Shown here one piece after another: positions 28,601 through 36,884 of a stretch of 64,000 nt of DNA (positions within the stretch are counted from its first letter, which is position 1; the number at the start of each line of letters is the position of its first letter). The notes beneath the pieces are model-generated. The model did not search any database. It worked only from the letters and a program-made list of their open reading frames with translations, and had not been told where the DNA came from. The position numbers and the translations under genes are program-made. Source of the stretch: Jiulongibacter sp966250325 (lineage in GTDB: Bacteria; Bacteroidota; Bacteroidia; Cytophagales; Spirosomataceae); contig CBINGY010000002.1 of NCBI GenBank assembly GCA_966250325.1, positions 1-64,000 on the forward strand. Direction: 5' to 3'.

Positions 28601-29818
28601 TTCTTCTCCTGTAAACAACCAATAGATAAGTACGCCAAGTGAGTAAATATCTGATGAACGCGAGGCATCACCAACAGTCAATTCTAATGGATGGTAAGGC
28701 GTGGCATTGGATTCGTTAATAGTAGCCATTACCGTGTAGCCTTGTTGGTTGTGATCAGTGAAGTAAGACTTGCCGAAATTTCCCAAATAGGCATAGCCAC
28801 TGCTTATGAAAATATTGTCAGGATTAATGTCCCGATGAAAAATACTTACTTTATGAGCCTCTTTCAGGGCAGTAATGACATTACGAATAATACCTAACTT
28901 TTCCTGAAATGTAAAGGTCTTGGATCGGGCTTCAGCCCTCAGCGAGTTCTCATCCAAGAAATCGGAGATTTCATAAAACAGATGATTATCTTCATCAATT
29001 CTAAATATTACATTCTGAATAAATGGTTTTGCTTTAAGTTTATTAAGAGCATAGTACTGATTCTTAATTATCTCCTCTCGATCACGGAGTTCTTGAGTTG
29101 AGAGTCCCGCAACTTGAAGTGCATATTCTTTGACACGCTGATGAACTGCGGAATCAATGTCTTTTACCCGAACAAGGTACTCTGTAAAATTGGGTTCCTG
29201 TTGAAGTATTTCTATGATTTCATAACCCTCAACTTCACGTTTGTCGTCCGGTGCTTTCTTACTCTGACTGCCATCAAGGTATTTTACAATGTCTTTATAA
29301 ATGTCTGCAATGTCATCTTCTGATTTTCCAATCTGTTCTGCATCTGTCAGATAATGTATCAACTGTTGATTGAGCTGAAACGTAAGCCTTGCCGACCCTT
29401 GCCAGAGGGAAGGAGCATAGGTATTCGGATAGGATAGGGTAACCAAATTCTGAACCCATGCTCTACCCCATAAGTAATTTTGCTCTTTCAAATTGGAGGC
29501 TAGAACCGCAGTTTTTTGTCTGCCTAATTTTAAGGGATTCGGATTTTGGCGATCGTTGACATACCAATAGTTATCATCTCCTTCAATTCTTCCTTTCCAA
29601 TTCTTATTCTCGATGTTATATATGGCATGTGGGGCAACAACAATTAGATCATACTCCCAATACTGTGTTCGGTTGTTTCGGGGATTGGTGGAGGCCAGCT
29701 CCACATTGGGAACGAGATAAAAGCTGTCTGGCAGGTTTACCTGCAAGTAATCCAGCAAACGCTTTTCTCCGGTATTTACAACCGAATCGAAATATGGTGG
29801 TACTATGATTTTTGCCAT
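25673..29818 (-). CDS. NERD + tandem Ser/Thr kinase + P-loop protein (MAD6-like)
   Basis: The 1381-residue protein starts with a NERD nuclease-related domain (about 10-115; YWEYDLIVVAPHAIYNIENKNWKG). Two kinase domains follow. The first has HRDINPDN at 328 but GNFG where DFG is expected, so it looks like a pseudokinase. The second has a Gly loop (GKGGYSRVFKVKH), HRDIKPHN at 622 and DFN (variant DFG), then GTNPYLAPDL, and should be active. Next is a P-loop, GNAGDGKTAF near 835, and a Cys cluster CETCPLANKC near 990 that could bind Zn or FeS. It recalls PglW of Pgl/BREX and the MADS kinase. It overlaps the specificity gene by 16 bases. Confidence 0.85.
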   Translation of the reverse strand: MAKIIVPPYFDSVVNTGEKRLLDYLQVNLPDSFYLVPNVELASTNPRNNRTQYWEYDLIVVAPHAIYNIENKNWKGRIEGDDNYWYVNDRQNPNPLKLGRQKTAVLASNLKEQNYLWGRAWVQNLVTLSYPNTYAPSLWQGSARLTFQLNQQLIHYLTDAEQIGKSEDDIADIYKDIVKYLDGSQSKKAPDDKREVEGYEIIEILQQEPNFTEYLVRVKDIDSAVHQRVKEYALQVAGLSTQELRDREEIIKNQYYALNKLKAKPFIQNVIFRIDEDNHLFYEISDFLDENSLRAEARSKTFTFQEKLGIIRNVITALKEAHKVSIFHRDINPDNIFISSGYAYLGNFGKSYFTDHNQQGYTVMATINESNATPYHPLELTVGDASRSSDIYSLGVLIYWLFTGEEPFKTPYDLDKMGGKLPSDKLPTSLNKALPKWLDELSLKTILTDDLKRLDSIEQVEKFIEDALKENDSEIPSKRTIESTTVLSSNTYDLKEGDRLGIYIIHQVLGKGGYSRVFKVKHRLQDKYFTLKLFHESVNASSVIDEYNALKELNHDNIVKFVWNDEAPSGQFYTVMEFLDGENLSTYTRTDARLPIHRVYQVAEDILKALVSMQSLEKPILHRDIKPHNIIWDKKVRFVLIDFNVASFVDENQDFVGTNPYLAPDLITDNNKVKWDKSADTFALGITLYELTCKQYPWAPKQTPYESIEPNNPKEIVPRISDAFADFIIQAINTNSSKRFSNAQEMLDALLTIGEDGFLQETKTVIPTAEAKDEEGNFIKYINSLYSQSKGGNFGTRASETISEYDRLTYTPSKLDKKLLPDILDGKYKLLIITGNAGDGKTAFIKRIEHDDSVKDLNTHEHKNGARFKINGVQFESNYDGSQDEDQRANNEVLESFFEPFSGLSNYNESKEGRIIAINEGRLVEFLKTTSKHKTLHDTIENYFYNEGHHELPSGLMIINLNLRSVAAQDNQELSLFRSQVKALTQKDLWAKCETCPLANKCFIKYNVDSFNDSASGEEVITRMEWLLRTASLKRELHITMRDLRSFIAFTLTRDHECADIEQLVAASENQPESYWQYYYFNITNPSVDDSGNQDRLIKLLRETDIGEVSIPDKDRDLFFGQHETNEYLEFSDREFTLIDQFNNNKIWVPAHEQDGALIKRIRVIQKVFIRHQYFEGKSELLSVENGYVSETTETEEAKFPSYLLRLPYHSVFKFVKVLTKGDEGTNTKASISRAISLNEGCDNPGIDKDHLVLASTDIRDPYSKSFRLFDLNDFELFVNRTDHLVKYLEYEPDSLTFRHKTEKHIKLTISLDLYEMLYFIQQGFSPSLNDLRGKFIELIIFKNLLENLTYKEVVVTSDNLEFYRISKDEQSRLYIVPMEV

Positions 29819-31218
29819 GATTCAATTTCGTTTTCTACTAATTCAATTGCTTTGTTCTCAGCATTCAATGCTTCAAATAGCATGGTGTGAGCTTTTTTGA
29901 CTTGTGCGTCAATGTTTAGCATCTCTTCCTTCTCAATAATTGGTACCGGAATGTTTTTGAGTAGCTCTTGGATTGGTCTACAGAGCTTTGTTCCTGATTG
30001 TGTTTTTCTGATAAATCTAAATCCGTAATCAGATGAGAGCCATGCATAGAGGTATCCCGAAGGAACTTTGCTATTTGTTTTCATCCGAATGAACTCACCA
30101 GAAATCAATTGTCCTTCAAGTTCTTCATTGGCGTATATTGCCCTGCAAAAGGTCTCTCCCTCACCAAGGGTTCCAACACCTGCAATTAAGACTTCACCAT
30201 ATTCGACTAGCTTATCTGATTTTACATAAATGGGAGCGAGCATCTTGCCTTCTTTATGAAGATCAAACACATCTGACTGATTTATTAATTTGATTGATTT
30301 TGGAGAGTTTAATTCAAACCTTTTAAATGATCCGCTTGAAAAAAATTTATTATCATCCAAGCATTCCCATAGAGAAAGGTTCACCTGAGATTTAACCCTA
30401 TTTTCAAGAAGTTCAACCTTTTTAGAATAGTTAAAAGCATTAATTGAAACTGAACCAAGTTCTGATCTATTTCTTATAAATACAGATGCTTTGCGGTTAG
30501 TATTGTGAGTGCCAAAGAACTCATACTCATCATTCTTCAAGTCCTCTAAGCCAGCATCTGATTTTAACTTTGCTCTGCAATATTTTAGAATGCTATTGGC
30601 CTTTACTCTTAGATTGGAGGCCTTCTCAATTAGAAGATCAGTCGAACTTTGTAAATCTTTAGAAAATACTGGAACTGGAAGATCCGAAAGATAATCCGGT
30701 TCTATGTGTTGAATAACTGCTCCAAATGTACCTTGTGTCAAGAGAGCGTATCCGAATTTTGAAGACAAGTATGCATACAGGGTTCCAGGCTTTACTATTT
30801 CGTTCGGAACAACTCTTATAATGTGCTCACTGGCGGCAATGCCTGCAAGGTCTTTGGTGACAAAAACAGTTTTTCCAATAGTTCCAGACCTAGATATTAA
30901 GGTCCAACCTTCCTTTAGTAAGGAGCTATCAATATTTCTAGTATTTTTTCGAGAGACGTATTTTGAGAAGCCAAAACCAAACTTCAACATATCAGAACTT
31001 CCTATAAAAGGCACGCCATTAATTTCTCCATCGACATAGTTCCTTTTTGATCTGCCACCATAGAAAATGTCATCTGTATAATGATCAAGTTTTTGAATGC
31101 CATTTGGTGACTTCAATATCGCTTTCCGGTATTCTCTACCAAGGCTCAAATGATAAGAAGAATCAAAACGAATCCCCTTATCAGATAACCATTTAGATTT
31201 AGCAATGCCTGTTTTCAT
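29803..31218 (-). CDS. Type I-like specificity subunit (HsdS; MAD5-like)
   Basis: The 471-residue protein has two target-recognition domains, each with the S-subunit ending pattern: ASEHIIRVVPNEIVKPGTLYAYLSS...DYLSDLPVPVFS in the first half and GEFIRMKTNSKVPSGYLYAWLSS...ELLKNIPVPIIEKEE in the second. Each is followed by a helical spacer. It should direct the methyltransferase to a split DNA sequence, one half per domain. The gene starts within the methyltransferase stop (4-base overlap), so the pair is coupled. No HsdR-type motor subunit is adjacent; the large ATPase downstream may serve that role. Confidence 0.9.
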   Translation of the reverse strand: MKTGIAKSKWLSDKGIRFDSSYHLSLGREYRKAILKSPNGIQKLDHYTDDIFYGGRSKRNYVDGEINGVPFIGSSDMLKFGFGFSKYVSRKNTRNIDSSLLKEGWTLISRSGTIGKTVFVTKDLAGIAASEHIIRVVPNEIVKPGTLYAYLSSKFGYALLTQGTFGAVIQHIEPDYLSDLPVPVFSKDLQSSTDLLIEKASNLRVKANSILKYCRAKLKSDAGLEDLKNDEYEFFGTHNTNRKASVFIRNRSELGSVSINAFNYSKKVELLENRVKSQVNLSLWECLDDNKFFSSGSFKRFELNSPKSIKLINQSDVFDLHKEGKMLAPIYVKSDKLVEYGEVLIAGVGTLGEGETFCRAIYANEELEGQLISGEFIRMKTNSKVPSGYLYAWLSSDYGFRFIRKTQSGTKLCRPIQELLKNIPVPIIEKEEMLNIDAQVKKAHTMLFEALNAENKAIELVENEIESWQKS

Positions 31219-33251
31219 ATTGACTCACCATTTAAAAATTTCAAGTATGCTTCAGTTATTGTTGGTAAATCATCATCAAGCTTTCTAATCTTCTCTATAC
31301 GTGACTTGACCTCATTATTCGAGTCTTTTTTATATACTATGTACTTAGTTTCGGTCTCAAATAGAATTTCAGCTCCATCATCATCTCTTAAATAAATAGG
31401 ATTTCCCCTTCGATCCTTGCCAAGCTTTTCAGCAATGGCCATAAATACTTCATAGTCGTCTTCACCTTCTTGTGCTAGTTGATATTCCAATTCAGTCTTT
31501 TTTTGTAGGAAAAGGAGAGATGATTGAACACCTACCTGTGGTAAAAATGCTTCTATAGCAAGATCAATTGAAGCAAGGATTTTAAATCGAGCTAATATCC
31601 ATTCTCTAACGGCAACCATATTAGGGTTTCCTAAAATACCATCAGGCAAAACGATGGCCATTTTCCCACCAGGTTTTAGGAAGTGATAACAAGCCTCAAT
31701 AAACAGTACCTCTGGAGCATCACTATAAGCACCTAAATCATATCTTAATGATCCATCCTGGTTGTAAATTATTTCCTTGTCGACCTTAACCTTCGCTCCA
31801 AATGGAGGATTGGTAAATACCATGTCAAATTTCTCTCGTGCTTCATTACCATATCGGCTTTCAATGTCTTTCATCTCCGAAAGGCTCTTACCAATGGCAC
31901 TCTTGATTTTTTCAATCTCAGTTGGATGCTCCCAATTGGGGTAGGCTAAGGAATTGACGTGGAATATATTGGCGTGTCCATCACCAGCCATGACCATGTT
32001 CATTCTAGCTGCCTTTTTCAGGTCAGGGTCGAAATCAAAGCCGAATATGCTTCGTTCTGCGTAGGCTCTAACCCGCTCGTTCACTTCCATAGAATTGAAC
32101 TTTTCGGCCAGTAGTGGTCCGTCCAAATCAGGATATAATTCAGCGGCAATCTGCTTCCTTACGTGATCAAGCACCATCACCAAAAAGCCTCCCGAGCCAC
32201 ATGCAGGATCGAGCACTCGATCATTTTCGGTGGGGTTCATCATCTCAACCATTGATTTGATGATGTTTCTTGGCGTGAAAAACTGACCTGCTTCCTGTTT
32301 TAGGGTGTTGCTTACAATAGTTTCGTAAGCCATGCCCTTAACATCTACAGAAGCGTCTAGGAAAGAGTATTTGGAAAGTTCTCCGGCAATAAAGGCAATT
32401 CCCTTATCAGTGAGACCAATAGCCTCATTTCCATCAAATACCTCTGAGAATATTTCATCACCTTTCAGTTCTTCAAACAGGCCTTTTATTCGCTTGGCTA
32501 CTGCCTTTCTGCCTTCTTCGGTGTTCTGTTCTTTTACACCTACCCAAAACTTTCTACGATAGCTTTCTTCAGATGGCATAAATCTGCGTTTCTCATCATA
32601 GAGCTTGCAGAAGATGAGGTTCAGCAATTGCCAAAAAGCATCTTTCTTTCGGCCTTCATTGCCGTAGATGTAATCATGTGAACGCTTGAATACTTTGATC
32701 AGGGAGTCATTGGCAGGCTTCTTACTGGAAGAGCGGTCAGCTCTGTCCAGGTCGTCAAGTGTTTCTCCTTCACCAGGGAAGTCAGAAAGATCCACAAACT
32801 CATAATCAAAGCCCATAGCATCATCTTCCTTTTGCAGGTAGTGATAGCTTGAGCCATTTGCCCAAAGGCCAAACTCACAGCTCTCAACTGCACCCATAGC
32901 ATTTTCCAGAGTAGGTTTTACACCTTTCTTTTTATCCGTGTCTTTAACCTTGTCATCCTGCACCACGCAGATGCGGATAATAAAATCCTGCTCATGTGGT
33001 TTTCCTTTTTCAAAGACCACTAATTCAACCTTCTGCTTTTTGGGCTTTCCGGTATCTGGATCGGTGTATTGGATGGCAAAATCCCGCTCCATGTCAGAAA
33101 GGTCGAAACCGTACTCTTCATTTAGCATCAGGATTATGGATTGTAGGTTGCTTTCCTGTGGTTTAATCTTTTTGACTTCACCCGTCAGGATGCAGACCAG
33201 TTGGTTGTCTTCCAATACTATGTCGTCCTGTTCAATTTCTTCTATGGACAT
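31215..33251 (-). CDS. N6-adenine DNA methyltransferase (HsdM-like; MAD2-like)
   Basis: The 678-residue enzyme has the SAM-binding motif DPACGSGGFLVMVLDHV near 346 and the catalytic NPPF (VFTNPPFGAKV) near 480, with a helical N-terminal domain as in HsdM. The first 150 residues (LTGEVKKIKPQESNLQSIILMLNEEYGF) form an extra domain similar to N-terminal parts of type I R subunits. It methylates adenine with S-adenosylmethionine at sites chosen by the adjacent specificity subunit. Its first base is the last base of the HTH gene's stop. The methylation protects host DNA and may also mark it for regulation. Confidence 0.92.
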   Translation of the reverse strand: MSIEEIEQDDIVLEDNQLVCILTGEVKKIKPQESNLQSIILMLNEEYGFDLSDMERDFAIQYTDPDTGKPKKQKVELVVFEKGKPHEQDFIIRICVVQDDKVKDTDKKKGVKPTLENAMGAVESCEFGLWANGSSYHYLQKEDDAMGFDYEFVDLSDFPGEGETLDDLDRADRSSSKKPANDSLIKVFKRSHDYIYGNEGRKKDAFWQLLNLIFCKLYDEKRRFMPSEESYRRKFWVGVKEQNTEEGRKAVAKRIKGLFEELKGDEIFSEVFDGNEAIGLTDKGIAFIAGELSKYSFLDASVDVKGMAYETIVSNTLKQEAGQFFTPRNIIKSMVEMMNPTENDRVLDPACGSGGFLVMVLDHVRKQIAAELYPDLDGPLLAEKFNSMEVNERVRAYAERSIFGFDFDPDLKKAARMNMVMAGDGHANIFHVNSLAYPNWEHPTEIEKIKSAIGKSLSEMKDIESRYGNEAREKFDMVFTNPPFGAKVKVDKEIIYNQDGSLRYDLGAYSDAPEVLFIEACYHFLKPGGKMAIVLPDGILGNPNMVAVREWILARFKILASIDLAIEAFLPQVGVQSSLLFLQKKTELEYQLAQEGEDDYEVFMAIAEKLGKDRRGNPIYLRDDDGAEILFETETKYIVYKKDSNNEVKSRIEKIRKLDDDLPTITEAYLKFLNGESI

Positions 33252-33973
33252 TATTCAATGGCTTTTAATAGTTCATTTATTTCTTTTCGTTTATCACGTC
33301 TGGCAGCATAACGTAGCAGCTTTCTTTTATTCACATTGTACTTGGCAAATGCCTGTTCATAGAGTTTGTGAATATCTAAGCCTATAGGTTGCAAATACTG
33401 TTCGTGCTCAAACCATGCATTGACCAATATGCCTTCAATGCTGGGGGATAGGTAGTCGCCTGATCGTTCTGTTGGTGTCTCAGAAATCAATGCTGTCAAA
33501 ATGATGGCTTCATCTTGCGGGATGAGGTATCGGGCAGTTGTCTCCTTGTCTGGTTGTAGATAGACCTTCTTGCTGAATGAAAGCATCTCACCAAACAAAG
33601 CATCCAATTCATCTTTATTCAAAGCAAGAAAGACCCAATACTTGGAGATGTCACCGCCGGCAATTTCATTCAACAGAAGGGTGTCCCACATGACGATTTC
33701 ACCTGTGTAAAGTGCCTTTACTCGATTGTATAATCTTTTAGATTTTAAACTGAGTTCTGGAGAAAACTCAGGTTTGTAATCAAAGGTGTATAGACCTCTG
33801 CCAATCTGATAAAGAAGCTTGTCTTTTTTCAGTTGATTAAGCCTCCAGGCTATGGTACTGCCAGATAAATCAGGAAAATGCTCTAGAAGGGTATCTGTTA
33901 TTTCTTTGGTGGTAAACTCGTGTTTACCAGTGAAATGTCCCTTTAATTTGTCGTAGAATTGGTTATATTTCAT
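33251..33973 (-). CDS. HTH regulator of the MADS-like operon (MAD1-like)
   Basis: The 240-residue protein has an N-terminal winged helix (FTTKEITDTLLEHFPDLSGSTIAWRLNQLKKDKLLYQIGRGLYTF) followed by a domain similar in form to AbiEi-type regulators (ALYTGEIVMWDTLLLNEIAG). It is the first gene of a seven-gene operon and sits directly behind a promoter covered by two palindromes, so it is very likely an autoregulator. In MADS the first gene is also an HTH protein, as I recall. The C-terminus is basic (KYNVNKRKLLRYAARRDKRKE). Translation begins about 6 bases after the predicted transcription start. Confidence 0.8.
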   Translation of the reverse strand: MKYNQFYDKLKGHFTGKHEFTTKEITDTLLEHFPDLSGSTIAWRLNQLKKDKLLYQIGRGLYTFDYKPEFSPELSLKSKRLYNRVKALYTGEIVMWDTLLLNEIAGGDISKYWVFLALNKDELDALFGEMLSFSKKVYLQPDKETTARYLIPQDEAIILTALISETPTERSGDYLSPSIEGILVNAWFEHEQYLQPIGLDIHKLYEQAFAKYNVNKRKLLRYAARRDKRKEINELLKAIE

Positions 33974-33975
33974 AT

Positions 33976-34051
33976 GGCTTATTGCAAATATAAGCCAAGG
34001 ATTGAAAAATCAAAACTTTGGCAAGTAAATGTACTTATTGCCAAAGTTTTG
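33976..34051 (-). promoter_or_regulatory. Promoter and double palindromic operator of MADS-like operon
   Basis: Minus strand: a -33 TTTG (plus 34011-34014) and a -7 TATATTTG (plus 33985-33992) are separated by 18 bases, matching the Bacteroidota consensus. A perfect 14-bp inverted repeat, CAAAACTTTGGCAA / TTGCCAAAGTTTTG (34011-34024, 34038-34051), covers the -33 box. A second, GGCTTAT / ATAAGCC (33976-33982, 33990-33996), covers the -7 box. Both contain CTTATTGC or TTGGC words. Transcription would start near 33979, giving an almost leaderless message. Confidence 0.75.
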
Positions 34052-34084
34052 AAATGTATTTCTTCGACTGTACTTTTTAAGAAC

Positions 34085-34150
34085 ATTCAGGAAATAGAGG
34101 AAATCAAGGAATTAACCCTTGATTTCCTTAGAGTCCTCAATTTCCTGAAA
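34085..34150. repeat. REP-like hairpin with AGGAAAT words
   Basis: Outer arms 34085-34101 and 34134-34150 match at 15 of 17 positions; an inner perfect pair, AGGAAATCAA (34098-34107) and TTGATTTCCT (34119-34128), competes with it. It overlaps the last codons of the primase-like gene. It may act as a terminator for that gene and belongs with the repeats at 130 and 2391. Confidence 0.55.
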
Positions 34151-35950
34151 GGCTAAATTGGTGTAAAGACCGTGCTGCTCACGCTTAATTAACCTTTTCT
34201 TTATATATCCAGTTATATAGCCTTCGGCAGTTTTTCCGGGTATATTCATTTCTTCAGCAATATTCAAATAGTCGTTTCTGTCGAAATTTTTGGGTAAGGA
34301 ATTTAAGAACTTCTCCTTCTGATGATTAGAAAATCTAGGCTTGGATATACCCTGAAGGTCATTGAAGGTCTTATATGCATGTTTAATAAGAACCTCAATT
34401 ATTTCAGTAGCGGTGGCAAGATCATCTTCATGACAAATTATTTTGTTCGTATAAGAACCGGATTCCAGGGCTCTCAATGTAGAAATAACCATACTGATAC
34501 GAAATGCGATAAGTCCGGAGCGATACATAGTTCCCAGAAAGCCTTCCTCTAAAGAATCATAATATTTGTTCAAAAGATTTTCGAATATGCCATGAAAGTG
34601 AAGGCTTTGATCTTCGGTTAATGTGTATTCTGTTTCGTCACCATATTCAAGCGTATTATAAAGGGCATAAAACTCTTTACCAAGAGTGTCAAAAAAAGCT
34701 CCTAAATCTTGTATGTCTGATTTTTCGAAAACATTCTTCCAAACTATCTTATTTTTCATAAAAAAGAAGATAAATCGGCTGAATAACCCGTTTTCAGCAT
34801 CTGGTATAAGAGTAGAGATTTGTTTAGGTGTTCCAGATAAAACCACAGAAATTCGGGGACCTTGTATTTCTACGTATTCGCGATCCGTTCGGCGATAGTA
34901 ACTAATTTCTTCATTGTGAAATGCTTTTCTTAGGCCATCGGAGTAATTGCCGTAATCACTTTTAAATGAATTTGCCAAGGTGTCGCCCTCAGTTTCGAAT
35001 ATTATTCCAATACCGTCATTGTCGTCAAGGAGTTGATAGGCTCCAGTGGAGCTATTATTTGCGGGAATGAAAAACATCGTTTCGGGTGGTTTGACGGGTC
35101 TTTCACTCTCGGTTTTATCTTTAGTGTTTTTATATTCCAGCTCCTTAATTTGATATTCCTTTTTGAGTTGTTTTGCATGTTCTCTTTTTTCGTCGTGAAT
35201 TGGTTTTACCAATCTCCTGCAATTATTCAGAATACCTTTTCCAGTACCTGCAGGAGCAGAAGCAAAAAAGTAGAGATTGGGGTAGACTTTCTTTTTATCA
35301 TATAATCCATATACTTTATAAAAACTGGCACTTAGTGTACAGATTGAGCCAATTAGTAATAGGTCTCTTTCTGAATTGGTAGATGCTGCTGATGTGACTC
35401 TTTTAAGAAAATCTGGTAGCCTATCATAAACCGACTGAGGGATCTCAAAGTCTGTCATATCAAGGTGTGACACAGATTGTGGCACATTAGGAGATTTATT
35501 CTGTTGTTTTACATTGTTTGCTGCGTTTGAGTAATCCTTGTTAAGCATAATCCCATGATTTTGAGCTATATGAAATAATGTGGCAATCGTTATACCGCGA
35601 CCGTTAGATGTTATACAGTGATCGAATTGTGTGTCACATTTTTCTTTTGTATAACCATTGTAAAACTGACTTATTCGGTGGAAGTAGATTCTTCCATTTT
35701 TTCCAAATTCTTCACTTAGAGCAAAGCCAAGATGTAACCAATCTTGATAATTAGCGGTGATATCTAACCTAGATTTTTCTATGGCAACGATCAACTCTTC
35801 TACGCGAGCCATTGTCCGATTATTTAGATTAATCGGTGTATCACGGTATGTGGCACGTTCTGTTATACCTGAGGGTATACTAAAATTCTTTTCGTCTTTT
35901 GTGGCGTTTTCGCCCAGCCATTTAATGGCGTTGAATATTGAGTTTTTCAT
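34112..35950 (-). CDS. PriCT-2 / DUF3987 primase-helicase-like protein
   Basis: The 612-residue protein has a PriCT-2 domain near 45-130 (YQDWLHLGFALSEEFG, CDTQFDHCI) and a DUF3987 domain with P-loop APAGTGKGILNNC near 240, FFIPANNSSTGAYQLL and VVLSGTPKQISTLIP. These proteins sit in Bacteroidota mobile elements next to VirE-N genes and probably work in element replication. It overlaps the VirE-N gene by four bases. The extreme C-terminus is encoded by a REP-like hairpin (NLAFQEIEDSKEIKG), so the end may have been replaced. Confidence 0.85.
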   Translation of the reverse strand: MKNSIFNAIKWLGENATKDEKNFSIPSGITERATYRDTPINLNNRTMARVEELIVAIEKSRLDITANYQDWLHLGFALSEEFGKNGRIYFHRISQFYNGYTKEKCDTQFDHCITSNGRGITIATLFHIAQNHGIMLNKDYSNAANNVKQQNKSPNVPQSVSHLDMTDFEIPQSVYDRLPDFLKRVTSAASTNSERDLLLIGSICTLSASFYKVYGLYDKKKVYPNLYFFASAPAGTGKGILNNCRRLVKPIHDEKREHAKQLKKEYQIKELEYKNTKDKTESERPVKPPETMFFIPANNSSTGAYQLLDDNDGIGIIFETEGDTLANSFKSDYGNYSDGLRKAFHNEEISYYRRTDREYVEIQGPRISVVLSGTPKQISTLIPDAENGLFSRFIFFFMKNKIVWKNVFEKSDIQDLGAFFDTLGKEFYALYNTLEYGDETEYTLTEDQSLHFHGIFENLLNKYYDSLEEGFLGTMYRSGLIAFRISMVISTLRALESGSYTNKIICHEDDLATATEIIEVLIKHAYKTFNDLQGISKPRFSNHQKEKFLNSLPKNFDRNDYLNIAEEMNIPGKTAEGYITGYIKKRLIKREQHGLYTNLAFQEIEDSKEIKG

Positions 35951-36864
35951 GGTAAATTGTTTTTATTTAAGTAGGCTGAAGGGTCATATGCTAAAAAACA
36001 TGCACGTGACACATCCTTACCTGATTGGTCTGTTTTTAAATTATATTTTTGAAAGAGATAATTAGAAATTGCTTGAAAATATTGAGCATGGGAGAGTTCA
36101 GTCAGATCAACCTTAACAACCCATTTCAATCCATTACCTGAAGGAGAAGTAAACAGGAGTTCAGTTTCTATTTCAGGGTCATTAAGTAAAGTGTGTTTAA
36201 GGGTCTCAATATTCTTAACATGGTCAAAGTCTAAGACCATTAACCCTGAATGTGACACGAGGCAGGAGTTTTTTCTGGTGGAGAAAACACCAGAAAATGT
36301 CACGTAATCGAAATTGAACGCCTTGTATTTTTTTGATTGTGACACATCTTTCGTAAAACGTAAAACATCGGTTTGTGTCACTAGCGTGTCACCTGTAATT
36401 ATATTGTAAACATCAATTAAGTTTACTTTGGAGGATGGTTTTACATTTGAAATGGGTGCCTTAAAGTAGCTAAAGAGAGGCTGTGATACGTTCCGTTTTA
36501 CAAGGAGGCTTCGCTCTTCAATATTATAGACTTGTCTTTCAGTAGTTCGGTTCAAGCAAAAGACCTTATTTAATTTCTCAATCAGTTGTGGTCCCTTTAC
36601 ATCGAAATACAATTCTGAAAAGTCGAATACATTTCCCTGCGGAATGGCTTCTTCTATATCATAATGTCTGGCCACGCCTTTCTCAATATAAATTTTCAGC
36701 GTAGGCTTATTATGATTGAATGGGTTTCTGGTGGTGTGACACACTCGTTCCTTGATACGTATCACAGTGTCACCGGGATAAAATTGCTTTAGAATGTATG
36801 CATAGATTTTAATTCCGTGGTGTGTTTGTGCCAGGATGATCTGTTTCGCAGTAAGTTTCTCCAT
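35947..36864 (-). CDS. BT4734/BF3469-type VirE-N domain protein
   Basis: The 305-residue protein carries a VirE-N/BT4734-type region in its second half (FSGVFSTRKNSCLVSHSGLMVLDFDHV, then TELLFTSPSGNGLKWVVKVD and KDVSRACFLAYDP), a fold related to the primase-polymerase catalytic core with the acidic DFD residues. The first half is less conserved and may be a DNA-binding domain. It is upstream of, and coupled to, the PriCT-2/DUF3987 gene, and together they look like a split primase-helicase of a mobile element. Confidence 0.85.
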   Translation of the reverse strand: MEKLTAKQIILAQTHHGIKIYAYILKQFYPGDTVIRIKERVCHTTRNPFNHNKPTLKIYIEKGVARHYDIEEAIPQGNVFDFSELYFDVKGPQLIEKLNKVFCLNRTTERQVYNIEERSLLVKRNVSQPLFSYFKAPISNVKPSSKVNLIDVYNIITGDTLVTQTDVLRFTKDVSQSKKYKAFNFDYVTFSGVFSTRKNSCLVSHSGLMVLDFDHVKNIETLKHTLLNDPEIETELLFTSPSGNGLKWVVKVDLTELSHAQYFQAISNYLFQKYNLKTDQSGKDVSRACFLAYDPSAYLNKNNLP

Positions 36865-36884
36865 AGTTATTTATGAATTAGTAA

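Noticed and set aside
17982..33973. BREX or Pgl system
   Set aside because: The kinase resembles PglW, but PglZ and the BrxA, BrxB, BrxC and BrxL proteins are absent, and a separate HsdM/HsdS pair is present, which fits MADS better.
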